A stretch of 38,767 nucleotides of DNA. Source: Oceanospirillaceae bacterium (GTDB taxonomy: Bacteria > Pseudomonadota > Gammaproteobacteria > Pseudomonadales > Balneatricaceae). The notes beneath the pieces are model-generated. The model was not told the origin of the DNA. It searched no databases and saw nothing but the letters and a program-made list of their open reading frames with translations. The stretch is taken from assembly GCA_024640955.1 (NCBI GenBank), contig JAHEDZ010000042.1, forward strand, positions 121,435 through 160,201. Direction: 5' to 3'. The position numbers and the translations under genes are program-made. Position 1 is the stretch's first letter, and the number at the start of each line of letters is the position of its first letter. Below, one piece after another: positions 17,968 to 27,717 of the stretch.

Positions 17968-20757
17968 TTGTACTGGATTCCGCTTCTGACTTTTTTGGGC
18001 ACACTAGTGCCCTTACTTACGCGAAACTGGTCGAGAACCGCTTGCGCCTCGGCTACCGCTGTATTACCGGCTGTTTCGCTGATTCTTGTGCTAATAAATG
18101 CGCCGACGGTATTCAGCGGCACGACCCTTGTGGAGAGCTACACCTGGGTCGAGCAACTCGGGCTTGAGATCGCTTTCCGACTCGATAGCTATGCCTTGCT
18201 CTTCACTCTGTTGATTCTCGGTATCGGCCTGCTCATCATTCTCTATGCCCGCTACTATCTGTCGGCCAACGACAATATGGGGCGTTTCTACTCCTACCTG
18301 ATTCTCTTTATGACAGCGATGCTCGGTATCGTGCTGTCTGAAAACCTGCTGCAACTCTGGGCTTTCTGGGAACTGACAAGTATCAGCTCTTTCCTACTGA
18401 TCAGCTTCTGGTCTGACAAATCTGATGCGCGCAAAGGTGCGCGCATGGCGTTAACCGTAACGGGTATGGGCGGCTTGGCTCTGCTGGCCGGCATACTTCT
18501 ACTGGGCGATACGCTCGGTACCTATAACCTGACCGAGATCCTCGCACGCGGCGATGAAATCCGTGAATCAGCGCGCTACCCTTTCATTCTGGTGCTGATT
18601 CTTATTGGCGCGTTTACTAAGTCTGCACAGTTCCCATTCCACTTCTGGCTGCCCCATGCGATGGCTGCACCAACACCGGTCTCGGCCTACCTGCACTCAG
18701 CGACCATGGTAAAAGCGGGCATCTTCCTCGTTGGACGTCTCTACCCAGCACTATCGGGTACAGAACTCTGGTTTTTCCTTGTGACCTTTACCGGGATGGC
18801 GACGCTACTAGTCGGCGCATATATCGCGCTGTTCAAGCATGACTTAAAGGGGCTACTGGCCTTCTCGACCATAAGCCATCTTGGCCTAATTATGTTGCTG
18901 TTCGGCCTCAACTCCGACCTCGCAGCGGTTGCTGCGGTGTTCCACATTATTAACCACGCAACTTTTAAGGCGTCTCTGTTTATGGCCGCCGGTATCGTTG
19001 ATCACGAGACCGGTTCCCGCGATATGCGCAAACTGAGCGGGTTGTGGAGGTACATGCCGCACACAGCGACTCTAGCGATCGTTGCAGCCCTCGCGATGGC
19101 AGGGGTACCGCTTCTCAACGGTTTCCTGTCAAAAGAGATGTTCTTCAACGAGACCGTTCAACAGAGCGCATTGGGCGCCCTCTCTTGGGTGCTGCCGGTG
19201 CTTGCAACCGTGGGCGCAACCTTCTCGGTAGCCTACTCTGCCCGCTTTATTCACGACGTATTCTTTGGTGGCGAACCCACTCATCTGCCGCGCACACCGC
19301 ACGAACCGCCGCGCTACATGAAGGTCCCGGTCGAGATTCTCGTAGCGGTCTGTATTCTGGTCGGTATTGCACCAGCCTTTATCGTCGGCGATCTTCTGAA
19401 CAGTGCTTCAAGTGCTGTATTGCAGGGACCCCTGCCAGAGTACAGCCTGTCACTCTGGCACGGTTTCAATATACCGCTGGTGATGAGTATTACCGCACTG
19501 ATCGTTGGGCTTATTATCTACAATATCCGCCGCCGGCTATTCGCATTTCAAGCTCAATTTGTTGATCGTGATGCCAAGCTTGAGTTCGAGCGATTGGTGC
19601 AGATCTGTGTTGAGGCGGCAGGCAAACTCTACACGCGGATCGAGACTAACAAGCTGCAGAACTACGTGCTCACGCTGTTTGTATTTACGCTAGCCGTAAC
19701 CGCGCTGCCTCTGATGGAGATTGCTGAAACTGCAGGTAAACGCCCGCAGTTGCCGCCGGACCTCATCGGCTTCGGTGCGATTACCATTCTATCTTTGGCA
19801 TCCATCATGGCACTGGTATGGCACCGCAAGCGCGTCATTGCACTGATTGCCGTTTCAGTAGTGGGCTTAATTGTATCGCTAATGTTTGCGCGCTTCTCTG
19901 CGCCTGATCTAGCGCTGACGCAGCTCTCAGTTGAAGTTGTCACCATCATCCTACTGATGTTGGCGCTCTTCTTTCTACCACAGCAGACACCTAAAGAGTC
20001 GAGCCCCGGTGTGGTTTTCCGCGACCTCGGTGTAGCAGTGGGTATTGGGGGAGTTATGGCGACACTGGCCTATGCCATGATGACCCGCGACCTCGAAACC
20101 ATATCCACCTACTTTACTGCCAACTCCAAAACAGGTGGTGGGGGTACCAATATCGTTAACGTAATCCTGGTCGACTTCAGGGGCTTCGATACTTTGGGTG
20201 AAATTACCGTACTCGGTATCGCAGGCTTGGGTATCTACAAACTCGTTCGCCGCATGAAATTGTACATGCCAACGACCGACTCGGGGGGGCGCGCCTGGAC
20301 AACAGACAGTCACCCAGTGATGCTAGCGATGGTGTCGCAAGCTCTCTTGCCACTTGCCCTACTGGTATCTGCTTACATTTTCCTACGCGGCCATAATCTA
20401 CCGGGCGGTGGTTTTATTGCCGGGCTGATTACCGCTATCGCTCTGATCCAACAGTACATTGCTAACGGCGTGCTGTTTATGAAAGGCAGACTGCGCCTGG
20501 ATTACCAGTATCTGATTGGTTTTGGCTTGCTGATCGCTGTCGCAACCGGCCTCGGGTCATGGCTCTTTGGACGTCCGTTCCTGACCTCCTGGTTCGATTA
20601 CGTCTACTGGCCAATAGTCGGCAAATTTGAGGTCGCTAGTGCGATGATGTTTGATTTAGGTGTCTACCTCACCGTTGTGGGTGCGACGCTGTTGATTCTC
20701 TCGAACCTCGGCAAACTCAGCACTACAGAGCGCTCAACGGAAGGGGAGAATTTTTAA
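17968..20757 (+). CDS. mrpA: Mrp Na+/H+ antiporter subunit A fused to subunit B
   Basis: Polytopic membrane protein of 929 aa. The NuoL-like proton-translocating part has [30 protein letters not shown] near 225-255 and [18 protein letters not shown] near 290. A DUF4040-like part follows ([32 protein letters not shown]). The C-terminal 150 residues are MrpB-like ([21 protein letters not shown] to [17 protein letters not shown]). The A-B fusion is the form seen in many proteobacterial (group 2, Pha-like) systems. The start is TTG: an in-frame TAA lies 5 codons upstream, no ATG is available, and TAAGGG sits 9 bases before it. The stop overlaps mrpC. Role: Na+ export driven by the proton gradient, for pH and salt tolerance. 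Confidence 0.93.
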   Translation: MYWIPLLTFLGTLVPLLTRNWSRTACASATAVLPAVSLILVLINAPTVFSGTTLVESYTWVEQLGLEIAFRLDSYALLFTLLILGIGLLIILYARYYLSANDNMGRFYSYLILFMTAMLGIVLSENLLQLWAFWELTSISSFLLISFWSDKSDARKGARMALTVTGMGGLALLAGILLLGDTLGTYNLTEILARGDEIRESARYPFILVLILIGAFTKSAQFPFHFWLPHAMAAPTPVSAYLHSATMVKAGIFLVGRLYPALSGTELWFFLVTFTGMATLLVGAYIALFKHDLKGLLAFSTISHLGLIMLLFGLNSDLAAVAAVFHIINHATFKASLFMAAGIVDHETGSRDMRKLSGLWRYMPHTATLAIVAALAMAGVPLLNGFLSKEMFFNETVQQSALGALSWVLPVLATVGATFSVAYSARFIHDVFFGGEPTHLPRTPHEPPRYMKVPVEILVAVCILVGIAPAFIVGDLLNSASSAVLQGPLPEYSLSLWHGFNIPLVMSITALIVGLIIYNIRRRLFAFQAQFVDRDAKLEFERLVQICVEAAGKLYTRIETNKLQNYVLTLFVFTLAVTALPLMEIAETAGKRPQLPPDLIGFGAITILSLASIMALVWHRKRVIALIAVSVVGLIVSLMFARFSAPDLALTQLSVEVVTIILLMLALFFLPQQTPKESSPGVVFRDLGVAVGIGGVMATLAYAMMTRDLETISTYFTANSKTGGGGTNIVNVILVDFRGFDTLGEITVLGIAGLGIYKLVRRMKLYMPTTDSGGRAWTTDSHPVMLAMVSQALLPLALLVSAYIFLRGHNLPGGGFIAGLITAIALIQQYIANGVLFMKGRLRLDYQYLIGFGLLIAVATGLGSWLFGRPFLTSWFDYVYWPIVGKFEVASAMMFDLGVYLTVVGATLLILSNLGKLSTTERSTEGENF

Positions 20758-21107
20758 TGGAGATGTTAGTCGCTTTGGCCATTGGAATTCTCACCGCTAC
20801 CGGCACCTTTTTAACGCTGCGTGGCAGAACCTTCCCGGTCGTACTTGGCCTGACTCTGCTGGCTTACGCCTGTAACCTGTTTATCTTCTCATCGGGCAGA
20901 TTAGTCGTTGATGGTGCTGCGGTACTGAATCAGGACCTACCTATTCCGGATCCACTGCCTCAAGCACTGGTGCTGACCGCCATCGTGATCGGTTTTGCCA
21001 TGACCGCTTTCGCCGTTATTCTTTCGATGCGCGCGCGTGCCGACCTGGGTAATGACCACGTGGATGGCACTGAGAAACGTGATGATCAGAACGGGGAGCA
21101 GCGGTAA
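20757..21107 (+). CDS. mrpC: Mrp antiporter subunit C
   Basis: Protein of 116 aa, NuoK-like, with three hydrophobic segments (LVALAIGILTATGTFLTLRGR, VVLGLTLLAYACNLFIFSSG, ALVLTAIVIGFAMTAFAVILS). The conserved DPLPQALVLTAIVIGFA motif of MnhC/NuoK-type subunits is present. Its ATG overlaps the mrpA stop and its stop overlaps the mrpD ATG. The charged C-terminal tail is after the last helix. Confidence 0.95.
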   Translation: MEMLVALAIGILTATGTFLTLRGRTFPVVLGLTLLAYACNLFIFSSGRLVVDGAAVLNQDLPIPDPLPQALVLTAIVIGFAMTAFAVILSMRARADLGNDHVDGTEKRDDQNGEQR

Positions 21108-22615
21108 TGAACCACCTGCCGATCCTTCCAGTTCTAATCCCAATGCTGACCGGCATTCTGCTGCTTCTGCCGCCGATCCGTACCACCCTAACACGCCAAC
21201 GACTGTTCGCTCTGGTAGCGGCCGGGCTAAACTTACTTGTTGCCCTCGCGCTGATAAATCAGAGCACTTCGGGCGAAATAGCCGTCTACGCACTTGGTGA
21301 CTGGCAGCCGCCCTACGGCATTGTGCTAGTTGCCGACCGCCTATCGTCGCTCATGTTACTGCTCACCTCACTGCTGCTTTTTGCCGGCCTGCTCTACGCT
21401 AGCTCCGGTCAGGACGAGGCGGGGCGATACTTCTATCCACTGATGATGTTTCAGGCCCTAGGTATCAACGGCGCCTTTCTGACCGGCGATATATTCAACC
21501 TGTTTGTCTTCTTCGAGATCCTGCTGATCGCCTCCTATTCACTGCTGATGCACGGTGGTGGTAAACACAAGACGCGCGCTGCTGTGCATTACGTGCTATT
21601 GAATTTGGTGGGCTCTGCGATCTTCTTGTTCGCCCTAGGAGTGCTGTACGGTGCCATCGGCTCACTCAATATGGCCGATATGGCGCTGCGTGTGCGTGAG
21701 CTGAGCGGTGCTGAGCTGCAGCTAGCGAAAGTGGGTGGTTTGCTACTGCTTGTGGTCTTCGGCCTAAAAGCTGCAATGCTACCGCTGCAGTTCTGGCTAC
21801 CTCGCACCTACGCAACTGCGGCGGGTCCGATTGTGGCTCTGTTCGCCATTCTGACCAAAGTGGGCGTTTACTGCTTGCTGCGCGTGCATGGCATGATTTT
21901 CGGAGATTATGCCGGCGAGATCTCAGATATTATCCAGCCTTGGCTCTGGGGAACAGCGGTACTGACCATCGCGATTGGTGCTATTGGTGTACTATCGAGC
22001 CCAAGCCTCAAGCGTTTGGCGGGTCACCTCGTCATCGTCTCTGTCGGTACTTTGCTATCAGCTTTAGCTATCAACACACCTGCATCGATCAGTGCTGGTC
22101 TCTACTACGCAGCTCACTCAACGCTTGCAGGCGCTGCACTATTCTTAGTTGCAGAACTGATCTCAGAGCAGCGCGGTGGAGCGCTCGATATGATCGTGCG
22201 CTCTCGTCCTGTTGCTCAGCCAGTTGCGATCGGTATCACCTTCTTCATCACGGCGCTTGCCCTGATTGGTATGCCCCCCTTCTCAGGCTTTATCGGCAAA
22301 CTGATGGTGATGCAGTCAGCTGAGAGCATCACACAGATGGGCTGGACCTGGAGTACGCTGCTTATCGCAACACTGTTCGCGCTGATCGCCTTCTCCCGTG
22401 CCGGTTCAACGATATTCTGGCGCACCAAGGGTAAGAACACAGATGAGGTTGCCGGCAGCAGCACTAAGTTGGCGGCCATCTGGTTACTGCTGTTGGCGGC
22501 TCCGCTGATGTCGCTGTTTGCCGGTCCGATTGTCGACTTCACTGCAGCCACCGCTGCGCAACTGGATCAACTGGCACAGACACCGCAGATCCTGCTGAAT
22601 GGAGGTGGCCAATAA
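21107..22615 (+). CDS. mrpD: Mrp antiporter subunit D
   Basis: Membrane protein of 502 aa, NuoN/NuoM-like, with about 14 hydrophobic segments. Visible conserved parts are FQALGINGAFLTGDIFNLFVFFEILLIASY, MLPLQFWLPRTYATAAGPIVALFAILTKVGVY (with the Lys of the proton path), and LIGMPPFSGFIGKLMVM. It forms part of the antiporter complex together with MrpA. Coupled by one-base overlaps to both neighbours. Confidence 0.95.
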   Translation: MNHLPILPVLIPMLTGILLLLPPIRTTLTRQRLFALVAAGLNLLVALALINQSTSGEIAVYALGDWQPPYGIVLVADRLSSLMLLLTSLLLFAGLLYASSGQDEAGRYFYPLMMFQALGINGAFLTGDIFNLFVFFEILLIASYSLLMHGGGKHKTRAAVHYVLLNLVGSAIFLFALGVLYGAIGSLNMADMALRVRELSGAELQLAKVGGLLLLVVFGLKAAMLPLQFWLPRTYATAAGPIVALFAILTKVGVYCLLRVHGMIFGDYAGEISDIIQPWLWGTAVLTIAIGAIGVLSSPSLKRLAGHLVIVSVGTLLSALAINTPASISAGLYYAAHSTLAGAALFLVAELISEQRGGALDMIVRSRPVAQPVAIGITFFITALALIGMPPFSGFIGKLMVMQSAESITQMGWTWSTLLIATLFALIAFSRAGSTIFWRTKGKNTDEVAGSSTKLAAIWLLLLAAPLMSLFAGPIVDFTAATAAQLDQLAQTPQILLNGGGQ

Positions 22616-23106
22616 TGGTAAAACACTGGATCCCAATGCCGCTTCAAAGCCTGGTGCTGTTTGTTGCTTGGCTACTTCTCAATAACAGTATCGCGGCAGG
22701 TCATATTCTATTGGCGCTGATATTCGCCATAGCGATTCCGCGCTTTTGTGTACCCGTTCAGAGCCCCCAGCCAAAGGCCCACAGGCCGCTGAAAATTGTC
22801 AGTTACTTTTTAATTCTGTTGTGGGACATCATGGTGGCTAACCTGCGCGTCGCCGCGCTGATTCTTGGACGCAACCGAGACCTCTCACCGAGCTTCATTG
22901 CGGTGCCTTTGGATATGCGCGATGAGCTACCGATCACTATTCTCGCTTCAACCATCTCACTGACACCCGGCACACTGAGCGCAGATGTTAGTGAGGATCG
23001 TGAATGGCTCTATGTCCATGCGCTAGATGTCGATGATGAAGCTGAGCTCATTGCCGAAATTAAACAGCGCTACGAGCGCCCGCTAAAGGAGATCTTCCAA
23101 TGCTGA
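22615..23106 (+). CDS. mrpE: Mrp antiporter subunit E
   Basis: Protein of 163 aa with two to three N-terminal hydrophobic segments and a soluble C-terminal domain. The family stretch SFIAVPLDMRDELPITILASTISLTPGTLSADVSEDREWLYVHALD is clear. It is required for full activity of the complex in studied systems. The stop overlaps the mrpF start by 7 bases. Confidence 0.95.
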   Translation: MVKHWIPMPLQSLVLFVAWLLLNNSIAAGHILLALIFAIAIPRFCVPVQSPQPKAHRPLKIVSYFLILLWDIMVANLRVAALILGRNRDLSPSFIAVPLDMRDELPITILASTISLTPGTLSADVSEDREWLYVHALDVDDEAELIAEIKQRYERPLKEIFQC

Positions 23107-23369
23107 TGACTGCCCTCTACATCGCATTTGCGCTAATCTCTGTGGCGCTTCTGCTTAACGTTATTGGCTTGGCGCGTGGACCCAGTATTCCGGACCGTGT
23201 GCTGAGCTTGGACACCCTCTATATCAACTCGATCGCATTGATCATTGTTTACGGTATCGCTGAGGCTTCAACCATCCACTTTGAGGCTGCACTGCTGATT
23301 GCGATGCTCGGTTTTGTCAGCACCGCTGCTCTTTGTAAGTACATGGTACGAGGAGACATTATCGAATGA
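23100..23369 (+). CDS. mrpF: Mrp antiporter subunit F
   Basis: Small membrane protein of 89 aa with three hydrophobic helices and the family motif ARGPSIPDRVLSLDTL near residues 25-40. A second ATG two codons in could also serve as the start. It overlaps mrpE upstream and mrpG downstream. Confidence 0.95.
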   Translation: MLMTALYIAFALISVALLLNVIGLARGPSIPDRVLSLDTLYINSIALIIVYGIAEASTIHFEAALLIAMLGFVSTAALCKYMVRGDIIE

Positions 23370-23767
23370 GTGCACAACTCCCCACTCTGCTTGAGCTGCT
23401 GCTATCGGCGCTGATCATATTCGGTGCCGCGCTGGTGCTGATCGGTTCCATTGGCTTGGTTAAGCTTCCCGATTTTTTCACCCGCCTGCATGCGCCAACT
23501 AAAGCGACGACACTCGGAATGGGGTCTCTACTGATCGCATCACTGATATTTACCAGCTATGTCACGGGAGACCTGAGCGTACAGCAGCTACTGATCACGC
23601 TGTTTCTCTTCATTACAGCGCCGATTGCCGCACATATGCTGGCTAAAACCGCTCTGCATCTACGCATTCAGACGGTCGAGAGTACCGCTAATTCAGAGCT
23701 GCAAAAAGCTGCGCGCGAACGTACCGCACCGCAAACCTCAGCCGAAACCGCGGAGCCAGGTCAGTAG
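23366..23767 (+). CDS. mrpG: Mrp antiporter subunit G
   Basis: Protein of 133 aa, last of the operon. Three hydrophobic segments carry the family motif GSIGLVKLPDFFTRLHAPTKATTLGMGSLL. The C-terminal 30 residues are a hydrophilic, Ala/Glu-rich tail that is longer than the minimal MnhG domain. No terminator is visible before galU. Confidence 0.94.
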   Translation: MSAQLPTLLELLLSALIIFGAALVLIGSIGLVKLPDFFTRLHAPTKATTLGMGSLLIASLIFTSYVTGDLSVQQLLITLFLFITAPIAAHMLAKTALHLRIQTVESTANSELQKAARERTAPQTSAETAEPGQ

Positions 23768-23794
23768 ACTTCAACCAAAGACTGAACACTGATC

Positions 23795-23810
23795 TGGCAC
23801 GCATCCTGCT
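23795..23810 (+). promoter_or_regulatory. Candidate sigma-54 promoter upstream of galU
   Basis: TGGCACGCATCCTGCT matches TGGCACG-N4-TTGCW with a single mismatch and exactly 10 bases between GG and GC. The start would be near 23821, giving a leader of about 87 bases. No NtrC-like palindrome was seen in the 150 bases upstream. Confidence 0.5.
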
Positions 23811-23860
23811 TCATGAAATAGACACAGTTCTGTCGTAGAGTTACAGAATGGACTTAAACT

Positions 23861-23895
23861 GATCCCCGCAAGGCGGTATTCAAATCGCCTGGGTC
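23861..23895 (+). promoter_or_regulatory. Leader stem-loop just before the galU ribosome site
   Basis: AGGCG (23871-23875) pairs with CGCCT (23886-23890) around a 10-base loop, and the flanking GATCCC can pair with GGGTC. The AAGGA ribosome site follows directly, so the structure could affect translation of galU. There is no run of T, so it is not a terminator. Confidence 0.35.
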
Positions 23896-23907
23896 TAAGG
23901 AAAAACA

Positions 23908-24786
23908 ATGCTATCCAAAGTGATTATCCCCGTTGCCGGCCTAGGTACACGCGTACTACCCGCCTCCAAAGCGATTCCAAAAGAGATGCTGCCCGTTGTT
24001 GATAAGCCAGTCATTCAGCACGTTGTTGAAGAGGCGATGCGTGCAGGCTTCCGTCAAATTGTACTGGTGACGCGTTCAGGTAAAGAGGCGATCGAGAATC
24101 ACTTTGACGCCAACTACGAGCTCGAGCAAATGCTCGCTCTGAAGAACAAACAGGCGCTGCTCGATGCTGTCGAGAACACACTGCCGAAAGGGATCGAGGT
24201 TATCTCGGTGCGCCAGCCGAGCGCTAAAGGTCTGGGGCACGCTGTACTCTGTGCGGCCCACGTCGTCGGTGGCGAAGACTTCGCCGTCATGCTGCCCGAT
24301 ATGGTGATCGATGATGAAGGAAAGACGTGCGACTTCTCAGAGATGGTGAAGCGTTACCAGAAGAACGGCGCCGGCCAGATTATGGTCGAAGGCGTTCCGC
24401 AGGAGCATGTCGATCGCTACGGTATCGTCGATTGTGGCGGTATTGAACTAAAAGCGGGCATCGGTGCACCGATTCGAGGCATGGTTGAGAAACCGAAGCG
24501 CGATGAGGCCCCCTCTAATCAAGCCATTGTCGGGCGTTACATACTTCCCAACCGTGTGATGCAGCTGCTTAAAACGACGGAGCCGGGCGCCGGTGGTGAG
24601 ATTCAGCTGACCGATGCAATGCTAGCGCTACTCGCCGAGCAACCTATGGAAGCTTACTCGATGTGTGGCACGGTGCATGACTGTGGCAACAAAGCGGGTC
24701 TGCTGCAGGCCAACCTAGCCTTTGGCCTGAAACACCCTGAAACCAGCGACGCACTGCGCGAATTTCTCAAATATAGAAATCTATAG
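23908..24786 (+). CDS. galU: UTP--glucose-1-phosphate uridylyltransferase GalU
   Basis: Enzyme of 292 aa that makes UDP-glucose from UTP and glucose 1-phosphate in the cytoplasm. The nucleotidyltransferase signature VIPVAGLGTRVLPASKAIPKEMLPV is at the N-terminus. GLGHAVLCA, VMLPDMVID and GMVEKP follow, and CGTVHDCGNKAGLLQAN is near the end. The ATG follows AAGGA. It is first in galU-pgi-dehydrogenase homologue-mnmC. UDP-glucose is a candidate donor for the GT81 synthase at the left end of the window. Confidence 0.97.
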   Translation: MLSKVIIPVAGLGTRVLPASKAIPKEMLPVVDKPVIQHVVEEAMRAGFRQIVLVTRSGKEAIENHFDANYELEQMLALKNKQALLDAVENTLPKGIEVISVRQPSAKGLGHAVLCAAHVVGGEDFAVMLPDMVIDDEGKTCDFSEMVKRYQKNGAGQIMVEGVPQEHVDRYGIVDCGGIELKAGIGAPIRGMVEKPKRDEAPSNQAIVGRYILPNRVMQLLKTTEPGAGGEIQLTDAMLALLAEQPMEAYSMCGTVHDCGNKAGLLQANLAFGLKHPETSDALREFLKYRNL

Positions 24787-24795
24787 AGCCCGCTT

Positions 24796-26412
24796 ATGAG
24801 CCACGCATGGAATAAACTTCAGGCATCAGCCGAACGTTTGCGCGGGGTTCACCTGCGCGACCTACTGCAAAGCGAGCAGCGCTTCGAAAAGCTCTCTTTC
24901 AACGCCGCCCACTTGCTGCTCGATCTGAGTCGTCAGCGCATCGATGAACAGGTGTTCGCAGAGCTGCTCGAGCTGGCTAACGAGCGTCAGCTCGATAAGG
25001 CTATCAAATCCCTACTACGTGGCGAGATTGTCAACCCGACGGAGAATCGCCCCGCCCTGCACTCGGCGCTGCGTATGCCAGCCGGAACAGAGCTGATTGT
25101 TGATAAGGCTAACTTAGTTGATGGCGTGCAGGCGACGCTCGAGCGCATGACGGACTTTGTGGATAAAATCCACGCTGGCCAGTGGCGCGGCTATAGCGGG
25201 CGAGCTATCAGCGAAGTGGTTAATATCGGCGTCGGCGGTTCAGACCTAGGCCCACTGATGGTCTGTGAAGCGCTGCACGAGTTCAAGCCGCAAGCCGCAG
25301 ACGGGGTCAACATCCACTTCGTCTCATCAATGGATGGTAGCCAACTCTCCAACTTGCTGCTTGAGCTCAACCCAGAGACGACGTTGTTTGTGCTCTCATC
25401 CAAATCCTTCGGTACCCTGGACACTCTGGCCAACGCCGCGACTGCGATAGACTGGCTAGTCGAGCGTAGCGGTCTAAATCGAGAGCTGCTGATCCAGCAG
25501 CACTTTATTGGTGTCACCGCATCACCTGAAAAGGCCATAGCTTGGGGGATTGCTGAAGATAGCATTCTGAAGTTTTGGGACTGGACAGGTGGGCGCTACT
25601 CGCTCTGGTCAGGTATAGGTCTGCCCATCGCACTTACCATCGGCATGCAGGGATTCCGGGATCTATTAGCGGGTGCTCACGCGATGGATAGCCATTTCGC
25701 TCAGGCGTCTTATGAAGAGAACCTACCGATATTACTGGCGCTAATGGGCATCTGGAATATCAATTTCCAGGACATACATGCCCATGCGATCCTTCCCTAC
25801 GACGGACGTTTAGCACATCTGCCTGCCTATCTTGAGCAGTTGGAGATGGAGAGTAACGGCAAGAGCGTCAAGCACGACGGTGAGCTCAGTGATCAGCGCA
25901 CCTGCCCAATCCTATGGGGCGAGATAGGCCCCAATGCGCAGCATGCTTTCTACCAGCTATTGCACCAAGGTACTGAGCCAGTAATGTCCGATTTTATTGT
26001 GCCTGCACGTCGCTATGAAGGGCGCGCAGCCGGTCTGCTGGAGCAGCATCAATTAGCACTTGCTAACTGCCTCGCCCAAGCGCGTGTACTTGCCCTTGGG
26101 GATGCCGCGCTCAAGGACGACTCAGAACGCCCACCTTGGCAGCGCTATGCAGGTAACCAACCGAGCAGTGTTATCTTGATGGAGACGCTCAACCCCGCCA
26201 GTCTGGGCAGTCTCATCGCACTCTATGAGCACAAGGTGTACGTCCAGGCCGTTATCTGGGGCATTAACCCATTCGACCAGTGGGGAGTCGAACTCGGTAA
26301 AAAGGTTGCGAACGACTTGATTGAAGCCTTGCGTCAGCCTGTATCAGGTAGCTATGACCAAGCCACTGATGGGTTGCTAGCCGCAATTCAACAGCTGCAG
26401 GAGGAGAACTAA
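24796..26412 (+). CDS. pgi: Glucose-6-phosphate isomerase
   Basis: Cytoplasmic enzyme of 538 aa, full length, interconverting glucose 6-phosphate and fructose 6-phosphate. The signatures NIGVGGSDLGPLMVCEAL near 142, FVLSSKSFGTLDTL, GGRYSLWSGIGLPIAL, and the C-terminal INPFDQWGVELGKKVANDL are present. It begins 9 bases after galU ends. With galU it links central metabolism to UDP-glucose. Confidence 0.97.
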   Translation: MSHAWNKLQASAERLRGVHLRDLLQSEQRFEKLSFNAAHLLLDLSRQRIDEQVFAELLELANERQLDKAIKSLLRGEIVNPTENRPALHSALRMPAGTELIVDKANLVDGVQATLERMTDFVDKIHAGQWRGYSGRAISEVVNIGVGGSDLGPLMVCEALHEFKPQAADGVNIHFVSSMDGSQLSNLLLELNPETTLFVLSSKSFGTLDTLANAATAIDWLVERSGLNRELLIQQHFIGVTASPEKAIAWGIAEDSILKFWDWTGGRYSLWSGIGLPIALTIGMQGFRDLLAGAHAMDSHFAQASYEENLPILLALMGIWNINFQDIHAHAILPYDGRLAHLPAYLEQLEMESNGKSVKHDGELSDQRTCPILWGEIGPNAQHAFYQLLHQGTEPVMSDFIVPARRYEGRAAGLLEQHQLALANCLAQARVLALGDAALKDDSERPPWQRYAGNQPSSVILMETLNPASLGSLIALYEHKVYVQAVIWGINPFDQWGVELGKKVANDLIEALRQPVSGSYDQATDGLLAAIQQLQEEN

Positions 26413-26413
26413 G

Positions 26414-27685
26414 ATGAAGATCTCTGTCTGGGGTAATGAGCTGAGCGCTTGGATCGCACGCGCGCAGTTGGCAAGCTACGGTAATACAGTGTTTATCGAA
26501 TCGGGAGAGTCTGAACCTGTTGCTAGTCAACTCCGGTCAGAGCCCGGCCTACTGGGCGCACTGCAAAACGCAACACTGCATGAACGCCTGATTGTCGATA
26601 CCGGTGCGGCAATTAATGCAGAGGTGCATTGGCTAAGCATGGCACCTGACGAGTCCGATGCGGCACTAGAACTCGTTGGACGCATTGCAAAGAACACCCA
26701 AGGCCCCTTACTCGTCGTCAATCAGAGTAACTTTGGGGTCGGCATGTGTGACCGCATGCAGGCGCTACTACAAAGTGAGCTGCAACAAGTCGTCTACCTA
26801 CCAGACTTGCTACAAGCCGGTCAGGCGATGCAGCAGTTTGTGAACCCTGAAGCGCTGCTCATAGGAACTGACAATCCAACGGCTCAGGCGCGTCTGATAG
26901 CCCTCCTGCGTCCCTTCCATCTTGGCCAACGCACTATCCAGCAGATGAGCTGTCGCGAAGCTGAGTTTGTGAAGTATGCGATCACGGGCCTACTGGCATT
27001 GCGCCTGGGCTACATCAATGAGATGGCGGGCCTCTGTGATCAGCTCAATCTGGATATGGACGCTATTCGTCGCGGTATGAGTACCGACAAACGTATCGGT
27101 ACACACTACCTGCAACCGAGCTGTGGTTTCGGCGGACTACAGTTTACTCAGTACCTAAAGGGACTGGCAGAGCTGCTCTCCGGCCGACAGGGTTCGGTCC
27201 TTATCGATACGGTGCTGGCTCAGAACGAAGTGAACAAAGAGTGGCCCTTCCGTACCCTTTGGCAGCATTACAACTGCGATCTGCGCGGCCGCAAAGTAGC
27301 GATCTGGGGAGCGGCGTTTAAAGCGGGCGTTGCTGATATAGACAATGCGCCGGCGCTGCGGGTGATCGATGCCCTATTAGCCCAGGGAGCCGAAATCTGT
27401 GTACATGACCCCGAAGCGATGCAGGCTCTGTCTGAGCGCTATGCGGGTGTATCCGGTATTGCGTTGGCCACCAACGCTTATGAGGCTTGTACTGGAGCTG
27501 TAGCCATGTTGCTTCTGACAGACTGGCCTGAGTACGGTTCACCCGACTTTCCACGCCTTAAACAGACAATGAATCAACCGCTTATCATCGATGGGCGCAA
27601 TCTGTATGATCCTCAACGAGTACAACAGGAGGGGTTCATCTACTACACCCGTGGCCGCAACTGCTTGTCACAAGATCCAAGCTAA
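26414..27685 (+). CDS. UDP-glucose/GDP-mannose dehydrogenase homologue, catalytic residues missing
   Basis: Protein of 423 aa with the domain order of nucleotide-sugar dehydrogenases: N-terminal Rossmann-like part, helical centre (AEFVKYAITGLLALRLGYINEMA), and UDP-binding-like C-terminal domain (IWGAAFKAGVADIDNAPALRVIDALLAQGAEICVHDP). The family active site GGSCFPKD reads GGLQFTQY at 240-247, so catalytic Cys and Lys are both replaced by Gln. The Asn after KYA reads Thr (T191), the Glu of PEFLREG is Asp131, and the N-terminal GxGxxG is degenerate (WGNELSAWIA). The frame is intact and the gene starts one base after pgi ends. It is probably a non-catalytic paralogue, perhaps binding a nucleotide sugar or partner enzyme; function unknown. 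Confidence 0.8.
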   Translation: MKISVWGNELSAWIARAQLASYGNTVFIESGESEPVASQLRSEPGLLGALQNATLHERLIVDTGAAINAEVHWLSMAPDESDAALELVGRIAKNTQGPLLVVNQSNFGVGMCDRMQALLQSELQQVVYLPDLLQAGQAMQQFVNPEALLIGTDNPTAQARLIALLRPFHLGQRTIQQMSCREAEFVKYAITGLLALRLGYINEMAGLCDQLNLDMDAIRRGMSTDKRIGTHYLQPSCGFGGLQFTQYLKGLAELLSGRQGSVLIDTVLAQNEVNKEWPFRTLWQHYNCDLRGRKVAIWGAAFKAGVADIDNAPALRVIDALLAQGAEICVHDPEAMQALSERYAGVSGIALATNAYEACTGAVAMLLLTDWPEYGSPDFPRLKQTMNQPLIIDGRNLYDPQRVQQEGFIYYTRGRNCLSQDPS

Positions 27686-27717
27686 CAGGCGGTCCTCCAG
27701 AAAAAATGTGAGAGTGC

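Noticed and set aside
19044-19565. 173-codon plus-strand open frame
   Set aside because: It lies in another frame inside mrpA, with a low-complexity Arg/Ser-rich product.
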